From contig CANRDT010000005.1 of assembly GCA_947629455.1 (NCBI GenBank), forward strand, positions 30,326 to 94,325: a stretch of DNA of 64,000 nucleotides. Reading direction: 5' to 3'. The notes beneath the pieces are model-generated. The model did not search any database. It saw only the letters and a program-made list of their open reading frames with translations, and had not been told where the DNA came from. Shown in pieces: positions 63,838 to 64,000 of the stretch (position 1 is its first letter; the number at the start of each line of letters is the position of its first letter). The DNA is from an uncultured Ruminococcus sp. Its GTDB lineage: Bacteria; Bacillota; Clostridia; Oscillospirales; Ruminococcaceae. Both the position numbers and the translations under genes were made by a program.

Positions 63838-64000
63838 GAGGTAAGAGGTTAGAGAAAAGAGGTAAGATATGCTCCGAAAGTTGATTATACGCTCCGCAAT
63901 TGAGGTGTAAATGAAGTCGGCATATTAAAAAGGTTTTCGCACCAGCCTTTTCCTTAAAAAGGCTGCCCTCGCGCGGGCGCGCTTGTCGCCCTCTGCGATG
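63838..64000. repeat. Heptamer array and start of a large-family element (cut by window end)
   Basis: 63838-63870: GAGGTAA, GAGGTTA, GAGAAAA, GAGGTAA after the speB stop. From 63883: GATTATACGCTCCGCA, GTCGGCATATTAAAAAGG and AGCCTTTTCCTTAAAAAGG, the left end of the 22001-22797 family; the CCCTCGCGCGGGCGCGCTTG segment matches the right arm of that element, inverted. Confidence 0.75.

Overview
The window is a chromosomal segment of a Gram-positive gut or rumen-type Clostridia, most likely an Oscillospiraceae/Ruminococcus relative. I infer this from the gene content (type III glutamine synthetase beside an Amt-PII fusion, an A/V-type ATPase operon, a Bacillus-type arginine decarboxylase pathway, fucose catabolism), from clear TTGACA-17-TATAAT promoters and GGAGG ribosome sites, and from a filamentous-phage module without an outer-membrane secretin. 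The genus is inference only.

Layout. 1-7.7 kb: a minus-strand FecR-domain surface protein with about 26 tandem ~70-residue repeats, broken by a one-base frameshift and missing its 5' end, next to a class III nucleotide cyclase remnant that has lost both ends. 7.7-11.9 kb: repeat-rich DNA with a WYL regulator, RidA, TfoX-N and GyrI-like genes. 11.87-19.83 kb: a 7.9-kb integrated element bounded by 50-bp direct repeats of the 3' part of tRNA-Arg(CCG). It carries a filamentous-phage (inovirus-like) structural module (small basic/ssDNA-binding candidate, major coat, adsorption protein, small membrane proteins, Zot/pI ATPase), a divergent repressor/operator switch, a CRESS-DNA-virus-like HUH-helicase Rep, and a tyrosine integrase. 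Its replication origin candidate is a perfect 13-bp stem whose 11-nt loop contains TAGTATTAC, the nonanucleotide of circovirus-type origins. This is the most exciting object in the window.

20-33 kb: housekeeping genes (metG, glmU, an HTH regulator with a zinc-ribbon membrane protein, pth, mfd, uvrC, folC). 33-40 kb: ptsI, a P2A-type cation ATPase and prfC. 40-45 kb: fucose genes (fucU, a RhaB-type kinase, an unknown protein, fucI). 45-49.4 kb: nitrogen assimilation (glnN, amt-PII) behind a leader with an intrinsic terminator. 49.6-59.1 kb: a DUF308 protein and a complete A/V-type ATPase operon (H-C-I-K-F-E-A-B-x-D). 59.4-63.8 kb: a complete arginine-to-spermidine operon (speD, speA, speE, speB) behind a ~500-nt leader ending in a terminator.

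Between genes lie several families of dispersed non-coding repeats: MITE-like elements with 16-bp inverted ends and 9-bp target duplications, larger elements with ~80-bp inverted ends, a GC-hairpin family, and arrays of the heptamer GARGTAA that often start exactly at stop codons. These repeats appear to have driven the gene decay at the left end.
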